37,917 nucleotides of DNA from Thermoguttaceae bacterium (GCA_017447865.1 JAFSMO010000108.1:1-37917); one strand, 5' to 3'. Numbered from the stretch's first letter, positions 15,642 to 25,151 are shown. Numbers and translations are program-made. The notes: a model not told the origin generated them from the sequence alone.

Positions 15642-17066
15642 ATGCCCACTTTTTACATCGAAACGGTCGGCTGCCAGATGAACGTTCTGGACTCTGAGCT
15701 GGTCGTCGCCACTCTTCTGAAAGACGGTTGGACTCAGGCCGAGTCTCTGAAAAAAGCCGATTTGATTCTCTTCAACACTTGCAGCATCCGCGCGCACGCC
15801 GAGGACAAAATCTATAGCGCGTTGGGTCGTTTGCGTCTCGTGAAGGAAGCCCACCCGGAAAAAATCATCGGCGTGATGGGCTGCATGGCCCAGAAGGATA
15901 ATTCGCTCATTTTCCGGCGCGCCCCGTTCGTCGAGCTGGTCTGCGGACCGGGCCAGATCGCCCGTCTGCCCGAGCTGATCCAGCGGATCCGGGACGGAAA
16001 AGGCCCGCAGATGGAACTGAGCCTGGAGCGCAAAGGGCGCAGCCGCCACGAGGTGGGGAGCAGTTTCTCGTTTTACGACCCGATGCGCGTCCGGACCGCC
16101 CGGCAAAACCCATACCAGGCGTTCGTCCGCGTGATGTTCGGGTGCGACCAGTTTTGCACGTACTGCATCGTTCCGTACGTCCGCGGCCCCGAGCAGAGCC
16201 GACCCGTAGATGAAATTCTGGCCGAAGTCCGCCAGCTCGTCGATCAGGGGTGCAAGGAGGTGACGCTCATCGGCCAAACCGTCAGCAAGTACCACGACCT
16301 GACGACCGGCACGCGCCTTTCCGGGCTTCTGGAGCAGTGCGAGAAAATCGCGGAAACCACGCCGCTGGAGCGGATCCGTTTCGTGACGAGCCACCCGAAT
16401 TCCATGACGCAGGACCTTTTTGAGGCGGTGCGCGACCTGCCGCACGTCATGCCGTACTTCCACGTCCCGGCGCAGAGCGGGTCCAACGCCCAGCTGAAAA
16501 AGATGAACCGCGGCTACACGGTGGAAAAGTACCGCGAAGTGTGCCAACAGATCCGTGAAATCGTCCCCGGCTCCGCCATCACGAGCGACTTCATCGTCGG
16601 GTTCTGCGACGAGTCGGAGGAGGATTTTCAGCAGACGGTCGATCTGGTGCGGGAGGTCCGGTTCAAGAACAGTTTCATCTTCAAGTTCAGCCCGCGCGAA
16701 GGGACGAAGGCGTACGAGCTTTGGGAGGATAACGTCCCGGACGAAGTGAAAAAGCGGCGGAATAATGAACTCCTGGCCGTCCAGAACCAGATCAGCGGCG
16801 AAGACTCGCAGAAATTCGTGGGGCAGGAAGTCGAAATTCTGGTCGAAGGAACGAGCAAAAACGCCAATAAACTCCCGGTTTTGGGCGATTCCGGCGACTC
16901 CTCCGACGCGGCCGAAGCGGGGGCGGACCCGAACGAGGTGGTCCAGCTCACGGGAAACACGCCGAGCAATCACATCGTGGTCTTCGACGGCCCGCGCTCG
17001 CTCATCGGGCAGATGAAAAAAGTGAAAATCGTGAAAGCCAATCCGTTTACCCTCTTTGGTGAGTGA
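15642..17066 (+). CDS. miaB: tRNA-2-methylthio-N6-dimethylallyladenosine synthase
   Basis: 474-residue radical-SAM methylthiotransferase that modifies A37 of tRNAs reading UNN codons. The N-terminal cluster-binding cysteines include C11 in ETVGCQMN, with NTCSIR and GVMGCMAQ following. The radical-SAM motif is C168-x3-C172-x2-C175 in FGCDQFCTYCIVP. LIGQTVSKY and VPAQSGSNAQLKKMNRGYT follow as in the family. The C-terminal TRAM domain carries an Asp/Ala-rich insert (about residues 405-440). The conserved N-terminus fixes ATG 15642, yet the heptad repeat ends a few bases upstream and no Shine-Dalgarno sequence is present. lpxK starts 10 bases after its stop, so they probably share a transcript. 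miaA is not in the window. Confidence 0.95.
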   Translation: MPTFYIETVGCQMNVLDSELVVATLLKDGWTQAESLKKADLILFNTCSIRAHAEDKIYSALGRLRLVKEAHPEKIIGVMGCMAQKDNSLIFRRAPFVELVCGPGQIARLPELIQRIRDGKGPQMELSLERKGRSRHEVGSSFSFYDPMRVRTARQNPYQAFVRVMFGCDQFCTYCIVPYVRGPEQSRPVDEILAEVRQLVDQGCKEVTLIGQTVSKYHDLTTGTRLSGLLEQCEKIAETTPLERIRFVTSHPNSMTQDLFEAVRDLPHVMPYFHVPAQSGSNAQLKKMNRGYTVEKYREVCQQIREIVPGSAITSDFIVGFCDESEEDFQQTVDLVREVRFKNSFIFKFSPREGTKAYELWEDNVPDEVKKRRNNELLAVQNQISGEDSQKFVGQEVEILVEGTSKNANKLPVLGDSGDSSDAAEAGADPNEVVQLTGNTPSNHIVVFDGPRSLIGQMKKVKIVKANPFTLFGE

Positions 17067-17076
17067 GTTTTCTCCC

Positions 17077-18150
17077 ATGACTCCCGAACGATTCCGCCAA
17101 ATCCTGACGCACGCCGACCGCAGTCTCTCCGGCTGCGCGTGGCGCGTGGCTTTGGAAACGATTCGCCCGTTCTACGCGCTGGGTGTCTGGTGGAGGAACC
17201 GCCAGTTTGACCGCCGTCCGGGAAAGATTTTCCACGCCTCCGTGCCGGTTTTAAGCGTTGGAAACCTCACGCTGGGCGGGACCGGCAAAAGCCCGGCCGT
17301 GCGGTGGTTCGTGCGGGAATTTCAGCGTCTGGGCCTGAAACCCGCCGTTCTGAGCCGTGGGTACAAAGCGAAAAAACAGGCGCAAGCCGATCCGGGCGAA
17401 ACTCTGAACGACGAAGGGCGCGAAATGGCCCGTCTTCTCCCCGGGGTCCTGCTTCTGCAAAACCCGAACCGGTGCGCGTCAGCCGAAAAAGCCGTGCAGG
17501 ATTTCGGCGCGCAAGTACTCGTTCTGGACGATGGATTCCAGCATCGCAAACTCTTCCGGGACCTCGACGTCGTGCTGATCGACGCGGAAGATTCGTTCGG
17601 ACTGACCGGGCGACTGTTCCCCTGCGGGACGCTCCGGGAGCCTGCGGCGGGGTTTCGGCGGGCGGACGTGCTCATGCTGACCCACGCGGACCGGTTAAGC
17701 CCGCGTGAGCGGCACACGCTGCGGGAGGAGATCGACCAGCGTTTCCCGGCTGAAAAAACCAGGCTCTGGGTCGAGACCGTTCACAAACCCGCGGGTTTCG
17801 TGGACGCGGCGGGAAATCCGGTCGAACTCGCAAAAGACGGGCGCTTCGGCGCGTTCTGCGGGATCGGAAAGCCGGAGGGGTTTTTCCGCTCACTGGAAGA
17901 ATTCGGCGTGACCCAGGCAGAAACGAAAATCTTTCCTGACCACCACGCTTTTTCTGCCTCGGACGTTTCCGCGCTCGCCGAGTGGCGGGAGAAAAACGCC
18001 TTCGACGCCCTGCTCTGCACCGAAAAAGATCTGGTCAAACTCCCGGAAAGTCTGAAAGCCTGCGCGTTAAGAATCGAGCTGGCCTTTCTGAGCGGCGAAG
18101 AGGAACTAAAAAAACGCCTGACGAACTTTTTGGATCCGCCAGGCGTTTGA
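17077..18150 (+). CDS. lpxK: Tetraacyldisaccharide 4'-kinase (lipid A biosynthesis)
   Basis: 357 residues. It phosphorylates the 4' position of the lipid A disaccharide at the inner face of the inner membrane. The N-terminal hydrophobic stretch (ETIRPFYALGVWW) fits membrane association. The P-loop is SVGNLTLGGTGKSP (about residues 54-67); LSRGYKAK and LVLDDGFQHRKLFRDLDVVL follow, the latter being the LpxK signature with the catalytic Asp region. The ATG at 17077 lies 10 bases after miaB and has GAGTGAG about nine bases upstream; in-frame TTG 17056 and GTG 17059 would overlap miaB. The end of the gene also encodes a hairpin that can stop the convergent transcript. It implies an LPS-type outer membrane. 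Confidence 0.94.
   Translation: MTPERFRQILTHADRSLSGCAWRVALETIRPFYALGVWWRNRQFDRRPGKIFHASVPVLSVGNLTLGGTGKSPAVRWFVREFQRLGLKPAVLSRGYKAKKQAQADPGETLNDEGREMARLLPGVLLLQNPNRCASAEKAVQDFGAQVLVLDDGFQHRKLFRDLDVVLIDAEDSFGLTGRLFPCGTLREPAAGFRRADVLMLTHADRLSPRERHTLREEIDQRFPAEKTRLWVETVHKPAGFVDAAGNPVELAKDGRFGAFCGIGKPEGFFRSLEEFGVTQAETKIFPDHHAFSASDVSALAEWREKNAFDALLCTEKDLVKLPESLKACALRIELAFLSGEEELKKRLTNFLDPPGV
18108..18148 (-). terminator. Terminator for the tyrosine-kinase gene, embedded in the lpxK 3' end
   Basis: AAACGCCTG (18112-18120) pairs with CAGGCGTTT (18140-18148). On the minus strand the stem is followed by seven T (18114-18108), so it would end the leftward transcript while coding the last lpxK codons. 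Confidence 0.7.
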
Positions 18151-18167
18151 TCTCAATCTGAAATCTC

Positions 18168-20489
18168 CTACTTTTTCCGTGCTTTCGACTTGGACTTGGT
18201 CGAAACTTCGATCGTGTAGCTCGAGTAGTACGGGCGGTACTTGCCGAAGCTCACTCCGTTGAGGACCGTCCCGATGAGCGGAATATCGACGGAACGAATG
18301 CGCTCGCAGGCCTCGTAAACGAGCGGGATGCGGCTGACGTCACGCAGGACGGAGAGCAGCACGCCGTCGCAAAGACGACCCATCACGAGCACGTCGGCGT
18401 CGGTCAGAACCGGTCCGGAGTCCACCAGCACGAAGTCGAACTGCTCACGCAGGAGCTGCATCGGCTCTTCCATTCCACCCTGAGCCAGCGCAATGATGGC
18501 GTCCGGGTGCGGCGTACCGGCCGGGATGATCCAGAGGTTTTCCACGCGCGTCGTCGTGATCACTTCGTCCAGAGCCACTTTCTTGCGCAGGAACTCGGCA
18601 AGACCCGGGTTCAGCGGACGGTCGAACATACGGTGCGCGGACGGACGGCGAAGGTCCACGTCCACCAGCACCACCTTGCGCCCGGTACGCGCCAGAGAGG
18701 CGGCCAACTGGCTCGAAACCGTCGTTTTGCCCTCTTTTTCCAGCGAGCTGGTGATCAGCAGCGCCTTCATATTCTCCGCTTCCGCGTGATGCAGGAGGGC
18801 CGTTCGTATATTATCGATCGACTCCATCAGGAGCCCCTGAATGCTCTGGTTCACGCGATTGTGACGCACGCCCTTGGAAATCAGCGGCAGGTCGCCCATC
18901 ACGTGCAGGCCCAGACCGTAGCTGAGTTCATCCGACGTATTCACGCGGCGACCGAGGAAGTCGAGACCGCTCACCACGATGAACGTCCCGATGAAGCTCA
19001 TGAGTCCCATCAGGCCCATGGTCTTGAACTTTTCGATCTGGTTATTATGCTTCGGCGCTTCCGGCTCGCTGATCGTCTGGACACGCGGTCCGGCCTGCGC
19101 TTCAATGTTCCACTCGGCCAACTGGCTGCCCATGCGGTCGTACATGGTCTTCATACGGGTCAGTTCGGCACGGAGGCTTTCCAGCTCGGACGTTTCACCG
19201 GAGGTCTTGGCCTTGGCGAGTTCCGCCTGATACGATTTCTCGCAGGATTCGTACTCCGCCTGGAAAACGGCCAAATCGATTTTCAACTGTTCGATCTGTT
19301 CCGCGAGCTGTTCGCTCTTGCTCAGCGGAACTTCCTGATTATCGATCTGGGACTGAACCATTTTGGCGATTTCCGGGGTCAGGCGTTTCGTTGCCGTATC
19401 GATTTCGTTCTTGGATTCCTCCAAAGCCTGCTCCAGACGTTTAATATTCGGGTGGTTCTGATCTTTCGCGACCGAGCGTTCACGCTCCAGAAGCATCTGG
19501 ATCTGCTCGTATTTTTTGCGCAGTTCGACCAGCTCGGGGTTTTTGTTCAGCGCTTCGATCGTCAGCGCGCGAATCATTTCCGTGCGCTGCTTGACGCGGG
19601 CCTCCTCACGTTCAGCCTGCGAAGCACCTTTCTGCTGAGGCGACATCGCTTCGAGGAACGCAGTACGTCTTTTGATTTCCACGGCCAGACCGTTGATTCG
19701 GGCAAGGTTCGTGTCACGCTTCTGACGCCAGTACGCCAGGTTTTCCTGCGCGTAGCGGTTTGAGTACATCGCGTTTTTGGAGTCGCTCACGCCCAAGCGG
19801 TCAGCCAGGTTCTGGTACTGGATCTCTTTACGCTGGATCGCTTTTTCAAGGTTTTTGTAAGCGCGGTCCACCGTGGCGCGTTTCTGCGTGTCAAGGTCAC
19901 GCTCCACCTGCACGATTTCCTGCATGTAGGCGTCTCGAACGGCGGTCAAAATCTTCACCAGCTCGTCTTTATCCGGCCCATTAATGGAAATGGTCAAAAT
20001 TTCGGACCCGGTATAACCGACGTTCAGGTGCGTGGAGAGCCAGTGCACTTTATCCTGCTGGTTTTTCAGGCAGCTCAGTTTGGAAATGCCGGACTGCTGA
20101 AGGGCAGGCACGAGCACGATCGTACTGCGGATCAGGGACGCCTGCGCGCCGCGGTCATTCAGCCAGTTGCGCTCGGTCGGTTTTTTGAACAAAATATAAT
20201 CCGGCGCCTCTGCGAAACGCATCATGACCTTCGCGTTATATTCAACCGGAATGGTCAGCTGCGCGTAGAGGATCGTAAGCGTTGTAGCCACAAAACCCAA
20301 AACCAGAGCCAAAGCCCAACGACGCCGAATGGCGTACAGGAGGTCGATCGGACGGATCGCCCGGTTGATGATCTCCGGCTGTTTCTTGTACATCTGCAAG
20401 TCGGAACGTACTGCCGGACGGGCCGGAGTCGCCAGACTTCTTCCTTGAGGGGTGATTTCTGCCGGAAGCTGATTGATGTTTTGTTCCAC
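18168..20489 (-). CDS. Polysaccharide copolymerase / BY-type tyrosine kinase (Wzc-like)
   Basis: 773-residue inner-membrane protein that would set exopolysaccharide chain length and autophosphorylate on tyrosine. After a cytoplasmic N-terminus comes membrane helix 1 (about 58-78, ALALVLGFVATTLTILYAQ). A periplasmic Wzz-like domain with long coiled coils follows (about 195-465), then helix 2 near 492-512 (GLMGLMSFIGTFIVVSGLDF). The cytoplasmic kinase has Walker A (SLEKEGKTT, about 580-588), Walker A' (VVLVDVDLRRPS) and Walker B (FVLVDSGPV, about 685-693). A C-terminal tyrosine cluster, YRPYYSSY, ends the protein. The start is GTG at 20489, supported by AGGTG just upstream. It lies downstream of the exosortase on the same strand. 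Confidence 0.92.
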   Translation of the reverse strand: MEQNINQLPAEITPQGRSLATPARPAVRSDLQMYKKQPEIINRAIRPIDLLYAIRRRWALALVLGFVATTLTILYAQLTIPVEYNAKVMMRFAEAPDYILFKKPTERNWLNDRGAQASLIRSTIVLVPALQQSGISKLSCLKNQQDKVHWLSTHLNVGYTGSEILTISINGPDKDELVKILTAVRDAYMQEIVQVERDLDTQKRATVDRAYKNLEKAIQRKEIQYQNLADRLGVSDSKNAMYSNRYAQENLAYWRQKRDTNLARINGLAVEIKRRTAFLEAMSPQQKGASQAEREEARVKQRTEMIRALTIEALNKNPELVELRKKYEQIQMLLERERSVAKDQNHPNIKRLEQALEESKNEIDTATKRLTPEIAKMVQSQIDNQEVPLSKSEQLAEQIEQLKIDLAVFQAEYESCEKSYQAELAKAKTSGETSELESLRAELTRMKTMYDRMGSQLAEWNIEAQAGPRVQTISEPEAPKHNNQIEKFKTMGLMGLMSFIGTFIVVSGLDFLGRRVNTSDELSYGLGLHVMGDLPLISKGVRHNRVNQSIQGLLMESIDNIRTALLHHAEAENMKALLITSSLEKEGKTTVSSQLAASLARTGRKVVLVDVDLRRPSAHRMFDRPLNPGLAEFLRKKVALDEVITTTRVENLWIIPAGTPHPDAIIALAQGGMEEPMQLLREQFDFVLVDSGPVLTDADVLVMGRLCDGVLLSVLRDVSRIPLVYEACERIRSVDIPLIGTVLNGVSFGKYRPYYSSYTIEVSTKSKSKARKK

Positions 20490-20502
20490 AATTACACCTA
20501 TT

Positions 20503-20530
20503 TATATAACAATCGGTTGATTTAATTCAA
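20503..20530 (-). promoter_or_regulatory. Promoter for the tyrosine-kinase gene
   Basis: Minus strand: TTGAAT (20530-20525), 16 bases, TATATA (20508-20503). It is close to the GTG start, leaving a very short leader of roughly 10 bases. Confidence 0.55.
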
Positions 20531-20602
20531 CAAAATTTTTACTTTATACGTAAACGGTTCAGCGATGGTTCACGTTTGATTTTTTACTTTCATTTTCCCG
20601 GT

Positions 20603-21550
20603 TCATTCCTCGATGTGCTTCTGGTCTTTCCAGAAAACATCCTGCGGATTGTCCATCATGTCGAGCTGGCTCGGGCCTTCGTCCTCGACGAAAATTTTCG
20701 TCAAAATGTACTGAAGCAAAACCAAAAGCGCGATGGCCAGCGGAACCATGCAAAGGCCCGCGCCGTCATGCACGAGTTTTTTCAGCGTTTCGCTCTCCGG
20801 GAACATGAAAATCGCCATGCCGGTCGTCACGATTCGGGTGATGTTCGTCACCAGCGCGATCGGGATCGCCATGAGCAAAATGATGACGTTTTCCCACCAC
20901 TCACGTTCATTGATCAAAACGAGCGCAATGGAAAGCGCGAGGAAAATCGTCGTCATGCGCAGCCCGCTGCACTGCTCGATGATGTCGATCCGGCTCGTGC
21001 CCAGGCTGATGGAGTTTCCATCCTGGAAGGCCGCAAAGCCGAGGATCTTCAAAACGCAGGTGCTCGCGTGCGTCGCAAAATGCTGCATCGGGACCAAAAG
21101 CTGCTGCGTGGCCGTATGCGGAAGCGGAAACATGAAAAGGAGCAGGAATGAAACCGGCCCGGCCCACCGAAGCATCGACGTGCCGCCGACAAGCAGGATC
21201 AGACCCGTGAACGCGATCACGAACGTGTACATGTCGCCCGTTTCAAACGACGACATTAAAATACGTGCCGCAGAGGCGAACAGGATGATCGCCAAGCCAT
21301 ACCAGCGCTCTTTGTCCGTCGAGGGACGCAGCGGCTGGCGGCGCATATAAAGGATGATGACCGCCAAAATGGGAATCAGGTAGCCGTGCGAGTAAAGCTC
21401 GTTCGTGCTCCATTCCTTGGCCGCGTTGCAAAACATATTCCAGTAGGAGAAGATCAAAAGGAGGAGGAAAGCCCCCATGATGCCCCATTGAAACAATTCG
21501 CCGGACTTGCTTTCAGGCGCGGCATTTTCCACAGTTTCTGCGTTGCTCAT
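20603..21550 (-). CDS. xrt: Exosortase (PEP-CTERM sorting transpeptidase)
   Basis: 315-residue polytopic membrane protein with about eight hydrophobic helices. The three exosortase catalytic residues are in place: Cys194 in EQCSGLRMT, Arg239 in NITRIVTTG and His261 in VHDGAG. It should cut the PEP-CTERM tail of exported proteins and attach them to a lipid or surface polymer; a matching substrate lies at 1033-2856. The C-terminal ~30 residues are hydrophilic and acidic (VEDEGPSQLD). AGGA a few bases upstream of the ATG supports the start. The Wzc-like gene follows 113 bases downstream, the usual exosortase/exopolysaccharide partnership. The precise exosortase subclass cannot be assigned by eye. 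Confidence 0.93.
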   Translation of the reverse strand: MSNAETVENAAPESKSGELFQWGIMGAFLLLLIFSYWNMFCNAAKEWSTNELYSHGYLIPILAVIILYMRRQPLRPSTDKERWYGLAIILFASAARILMSSFETGDMYTFVIAFTGLILLVGGTSMLRWAGPVSFLLLFMFPLPHTATQQLLVPMQHFATHASTCVLKILGFAAFQDGNSISLGTSRIDIIEQCSGLRMTTIFLALSIALVLINEREWWENVIILLMAIPIALVTNITRIVTTGMAIFMFPESETLKKLVHDGAGLCMVPLAIALLVLLQYILTKIFVEDEGPSQLDMMDNPQDVFWKDQKHIEE

Positions 21551-21797
21551 AATTTTCCTGTTTTTCCTGTTTTAAACCTTTTTCAGGAGTCTTGAAATAG
21601 ACGCCTCGCGCAAAGACGTAATTTCAATCGTACCTATTATCGTATTCGTAAAATTAATTCTTTTGGAGTATTCCCTTTTCCCCTTTAAGTTTGCTCACAG
21701 GCGGCATTTTACTCAAAGCCCGCAGTTTCACAGGCAAAAAATTCCCGGAAAACCCTCTTAAAAATGGGGAAGGGGTGGGTGATTTTTTCTCAAAAAA

Positions 21798-21806
21798 TGG
21801 TATAAT
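21798..21806 (+). promoter_or_regulatory. Extended -10 promoter for tsaE
   Basis: TGGTATAAT (21798-21806) is a perfect extended -10. The -35 position (GTGATT, 21779-21784, 16-bp spacer) is poor. It lies in the 320-base AT-rich divergent gap between exosortase and tsaE, where I otherwise see nothing coding. Confidence 0.6.
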
Positions 21807-21870
21807 TACATTATATATTATAACGATTAGTACGGATTTTTCAATAGCCAAGGACGTTAAAAACGAAAAA

Positions 21871-22380
21871 ATGACTGTTTTTTATGAAGATTTTGACCAG
21901 TTGCGCGCCCTTCTGACCGGACCGTGGAAAGAAACGATGCGCGAAACGGCCGTGATTTGGAACGTCCAAACCCTCGAAGAAACCGACGCGCTCGGGAAAC
22001 TCGTTGAGTCGATTCTGGAAACCGGGACCGTGATTTCGCTCCTCGGAACGCTCGGGGCGGGCAAAACGCGCTTCGTTCAGGCGGTCGCCGCGGCGGCGGG
22101 AGTCCCGGAGGATGAGGTGACCAGCCCGACGTTCGTCCTGATCCAGGAGTACAAAACCGGGAACCGGCCGATCTACCACTTCGACGCGTACCGGCTGAAG
22201 GACGACGACGAGTTCCTCGAACTGGGCCCGGAAGAGTATTTCGACGGCGGCGGGCTGACCTTCATTGAGTGGGCCGACCGGATTGAGCGGTGCTTGCCCC
22301 GCGATTACGTCCAGATCACGATTCGCCTTACGGAAACCGACGGCCGGGAGTTCGAGTTCCGAAGGATCCGCACGCGGTAA
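21871..22380 (+). CDS. tsaE: tRNA threonylcarbamoyladenosine biosynthesis ATPase
   Basis: 169 residues from ATG 21871. TsaE is the small ATPase that works with TsaB and TsaD in t6A37 formation. Walker A is GTLGAGKT, followed by the family motifs TSPTFVLIQEY, YHFDAYRL and LTFIEWADRIE. The N-terminal ~22 residues before MRETAVIWNVQ are longer than usual; an alternative ATG at 21937 would give 147 residues, closer to the family norm, with GGAAAG upstream. The frame is open further upstream to 21691 but that region is AT-rich and non-coding in character. mutS follows 62 bases later and may share the transcript. Confidence 0.93.
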   Translation: MTVFYEDFDQLRALLTGPWKETMRETAVIWNVQTLEETDALGKLVESILETGTVISLLGTLGAGKTRFVQAVAAAAGVPEDEVTSPTFVLIQEYKTGNRPIYHFDAYRLKDDDEFLELGPEEYFDGGGLTFIEWADRIERCLPRDYVQITIRLTETDGREFEFRRIRTR

Positions 22381-22442
22381 AGAAACAAAATTTTCAAGAC
22401 CCCCCAGCATAAATTCTCCATTCAAGCCAAATTCACTTTCCC

Positions 22443-25151
22443 ATGCCGAAACCTGACGACCACACGACGATCAAATCGACCCCGATGATGAAGCAGTACC
22501 TCGAAGCGAAGAAGGCCTGCCCGGACGCCATTCTGTTTTTCCGGATGGGCGACTTCTACGAGCTGTTTCACGACGATGCCCGGCTCGGCGCGCGGGTGCT
22601 GAATCTGGCGCTCACGAGCCGCGAAAAGGGGGAGAACGCGATGCCGATGGCGGGGTTTCCTCACCACCAGCTTGAGGCGTACGTCGGGAAAATGATCGCC
22701 AGCGGCTACCGCGTCGCCGTCTGCGACCAGATGGAGGACCCGAAACTTGCCAAGGGGATCGTGAAACGTGAAGTGACTCGCGTCGTGACGCCCGGGACGC
22801 TGACCGAGGAATTTCTGCTGAACCCCCGCGAGAGCAACTACCTCGCCGGGGCCGTGATGGACGATGCGACGGTCGGGATCGCGTGGATCGACCTTTCGAC
22901 CGGGCGTTTTTACGCCGCCGGTTTCCCCAAGGCGCGGCTTTTGGACCAGCTCGCCCGGATCATGCCGTCCGAGTGCCTCATCTGCGAGAACGAGAAGCTC
23001 CCGGACTGGCTGACGTCCAAAATGATGATCACGCGCCGCCCCGAATGGGCCGCGGGGTTGGTTTTCGCGCAGAAGGAACTCTGCGAGCACTTCCGCGTTC
23101 TGAACCTTGACGGTTTCGGTTTCAACCCGCTCGTGCCGGAGGACAAACAGGCGATCCGCGCCGCGGGAATGGTGCTCGACTACCTGAAAGAGACGCAGAA
23201 AGCGTCGCTCGAGCACATCGAGACGCTCCGCGCGTACCGGACGGGCGAAACGCTTGAGATCGACGAATCGAGCCGGCGGAGCCTCGAAATTTCCCGCACC
23301 CTCCGCGACGGGAAACGGGAGGGCTCGCTGCTGGCCGCTCTGGACTGCGCCGTCACGTCGATGGGGTCGCGCATGCTCGCCGACTGGGTCGCCAATCCGC
23401 TGACGAGCAAAAAAATGATCGAGCTGCGGCAGGAGGCCGTGGCGGAACTGCTGGCCGACCCGACCGTTTGCATGGAACTGCGCAAGAATCTGCGCGGGAT
23501 CTACGACCTGGAACGGCTTTTGACCCGCGTGGCGACAGGCCGGGCGAATCCCCGCGACCTTTACGCCATCGGCCAGACGCTCGTTTCCCTGCCGAAGATC
23601 CGGAGCCGGCTCACGGACATGAAAAGCCCGCTTCTGGTCCGCGTCAACGGCGAGATCGACGTCTGCCCGGAGCTGGCCAAAACGATCACGGCCGCGATCG
23701 TCGATAATCCGCCGCTTCTGGTGACGGAAGGCGGGATCATCCGCCCCGGCTACCACGCCGAGCTGGACGAGCTGCGCAACATGGCCCACGGCGGGCGCGA
23801 GTGGATCTCCAAGTACCAGGCTAAAGTGCAGGAAGAAACCGGGATCCAGAACCTGAAGGTCGGTTACAACAAAGTGTTCGGCTTCTACATCGAGGTGAAC
23901 CACTCGCAGAAGGACAAGATCCCGGAGAATTTCATCCGGAAACAGACGATCAAAAACGCCGAGCGCTACATCACGCCCGACCTGAAGGAGTACGAAGAGG
24001 TCGTGCTCTCGGCGGACGAGCGGCAGAAGGACCTCGAGTACAAACTCTTCGGCGAGCTGCGGGAGCTGACGCTCCAGTACCGGCATCGGATGGTCACGAC
24101 CGCGAACGTACTGGCCGAGCTGGACGTTCTGCTCGCCTTTGCCGAGATGGCGCGCCAGAGGAATTACTGCCGGCCGGAGATCACCGAGGAGGAAGAACTG
24201 GAAATTCTGGACGGGCGCCACCCCGTGCTGGACGTCGTGATGCAGGACGGGAACTTCGTCGCCAATGACGTGGTATGTGACGATGAACACGGCAAGATCC
24301 TGCTGATCACCGGCCCGAACATGAGCGGGAAAAGCACGTACATCCGCCAGGTCGCGCTTCTGACCCTCATGGCGCAGATCGGGAGTTTCATCCCCGCCCG
24401 CCAGGCCAAAATCGGGATCGTGGACCGGATTTTCACCCGGGTCGGCGCAAGCGACGAACTGGCGCGCGGCCAGAGTACGTTCATGGTCGAAATGACCGAA
24501 ACCGCCCGGATCCTGAACATGGCGACGCGCAAAAGTCTCGTCATTCTCGATGAGATCGGCCGCGGGACGAGCACCTACGACGGGATCTCGCTGGCGTGGG
24601 CGATCATCGAGTACCTGCACGAGAAGATCAACTGCCGGACGCTTTTCGCGACGCATTACCACGAACTGACCGACCTTTCCGAAACGTTCCCGCGGATCCG
24701 GAACCTGAACGTGGCCGTGCGCGAGTGGAACGACGAGGTCGTGTTCCTGCACAAGATCATCGAGGGCGCGACCGACAAAAGCTACGGCATTCACGTGGCG
24801 CGGCTGGCCGGCGTTCCGAACGAGGTGCTCGATCGGGCGACGCAGATCCTGAGCCAGATGGAGGCGCGTCAGGACGAGCTGCGAAACCTGGAAACGGCTG
24901 AAAAAGCCCCGGAGGCGGAAGAGCCTGAAGAAGAACCGGAAGTGAAGGCGGAAGAAAAGCCGGTCCCGAAACTGATCAAGCCGGGAAAAATCCGTCCGGT
25001 CGTCCAGACGCGCGTGGCGGACATTCAGTACTTGATGTTCGACCCGCAGGACCCGCCGGTGGTGGACGAACTGCGCAAGATCGACGTGAATCACCTCACG
25101 CCCATGCAGGCGTTTGAGCTCGTGGTAAAGCTGAAAGAAATGGTCAAGTAA
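22443..25151 (+). CDS. mutS: DNA mismatch repair protein MutS
   Basis: 902 residues, the usual MutS1 size. The mismatch-reading motif is at F38-Y39-E40 in FFRMGDFYELF. The ATPase has Walker A GPNMSGKST (from about residue 624) and the Walker B region VILDEIGRGTSTYDG, plus FATHYHELTDL. Between the ATPase and the C-terminal helix-turn-helix/dimer region is an acidic, Pro/Glu-rich linker (KAPEAEEPEEEPEVKAEEKP, about 820-840). It recognises base-base mismatches and small loops and recruits MutL. No clear Shine-Dalgarno sequence precedes ATG 22443, but the start fits the family. It converges on rpsA, sharing a terminator. Confidence 0.97.
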   Translation: MPKPDDHTTIKSTPMMKQYLEAKKACPDAILFFRMGDFYELFHDDARLGARVLNLALTSREKGENAMPMAGFPHHQLEAYVGKMIASGYRVAVCDQMEDPKLAKGIVKREVTRVVTPGTLTEEFLLNPRESNYLAGAVMDDATVGIAWIDLSTGRFYAAGFPKARLLDQLARIMPSECLICENEKLPDWLTSKMMITRRPEWAAGLVFAQKELCEHFRVLNLDGFGFNPLVPEDKQAIRAAGMVLDYLKETQKASLEHIETLRAYRTGETLEIDESSRRSLEISRTLRDGKREGSLLAALDCAVTSMGSRMLADWVANPLTSKKMIELRQEAVAELLADPTVCMELRKNLRGIYDLERLLTRVATGRANPRDLYAIGQTLVSLPKIRSRLTDMKSPLLVRVNGEIDVCPELAKTITAAIVDNPPLLVTEGGIIRPGYHAELDELRNMAHGGREWISKYQAKVQEETGIQNLKVGYNKVFGFYIEVNHSQKDKIPENFIRKQTIKNAERYITPDLKEYEEVVLSADERQKDLEYKLFGELRELTLQYRHRMVTTANVLAELDVLLAFAEMARQRNYCRPEITEEEELEILDGRHPVLDVVMQDGNFVANDVVCDDEHGKILLITGPNMSGKSTYIRQVALLTLMAQIGSFIPARQAKIGIVDRIFTRVGASDELARGQSTFMVEMTETARILNMATRKSLVILDEIGRGTSTYDGISLAWAIIEYLHEKINCRTLFATHYHELTDLSETFPRIRNLNVAVREWNDEVVFLHKIIEGATDKSYGIHVARLAGVPNEVLDRATQILSQMEARQDELRNLETAEKAPEAEEPEEEPEVKAEEKPVPKLIKPGKIRPVVQTRVADIQYLMFDPQDPPVVDELRKIDVNHLTPMQAFELVVKLKEMVK

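Noticed and set aside
21691..21870. 60-codon N-terminal extension of tsaE
   Set aside because: It covers the promoter-like TGGTATAAT and AT-rich sequence; TsaE proteins do not need it.
22422..25094. 890-codon open frame on the minus strand opposite mutS
   Set aside because: It mirrors mutS codon by codon in GC-rich sequence and shows no domain; mutS itself is certain. Long antisense frames also lie opposite the glycoside hydrolase (6205-7935), miaB (15630-17078) and the isomerase-like gene (33578-35020), for the same reason.
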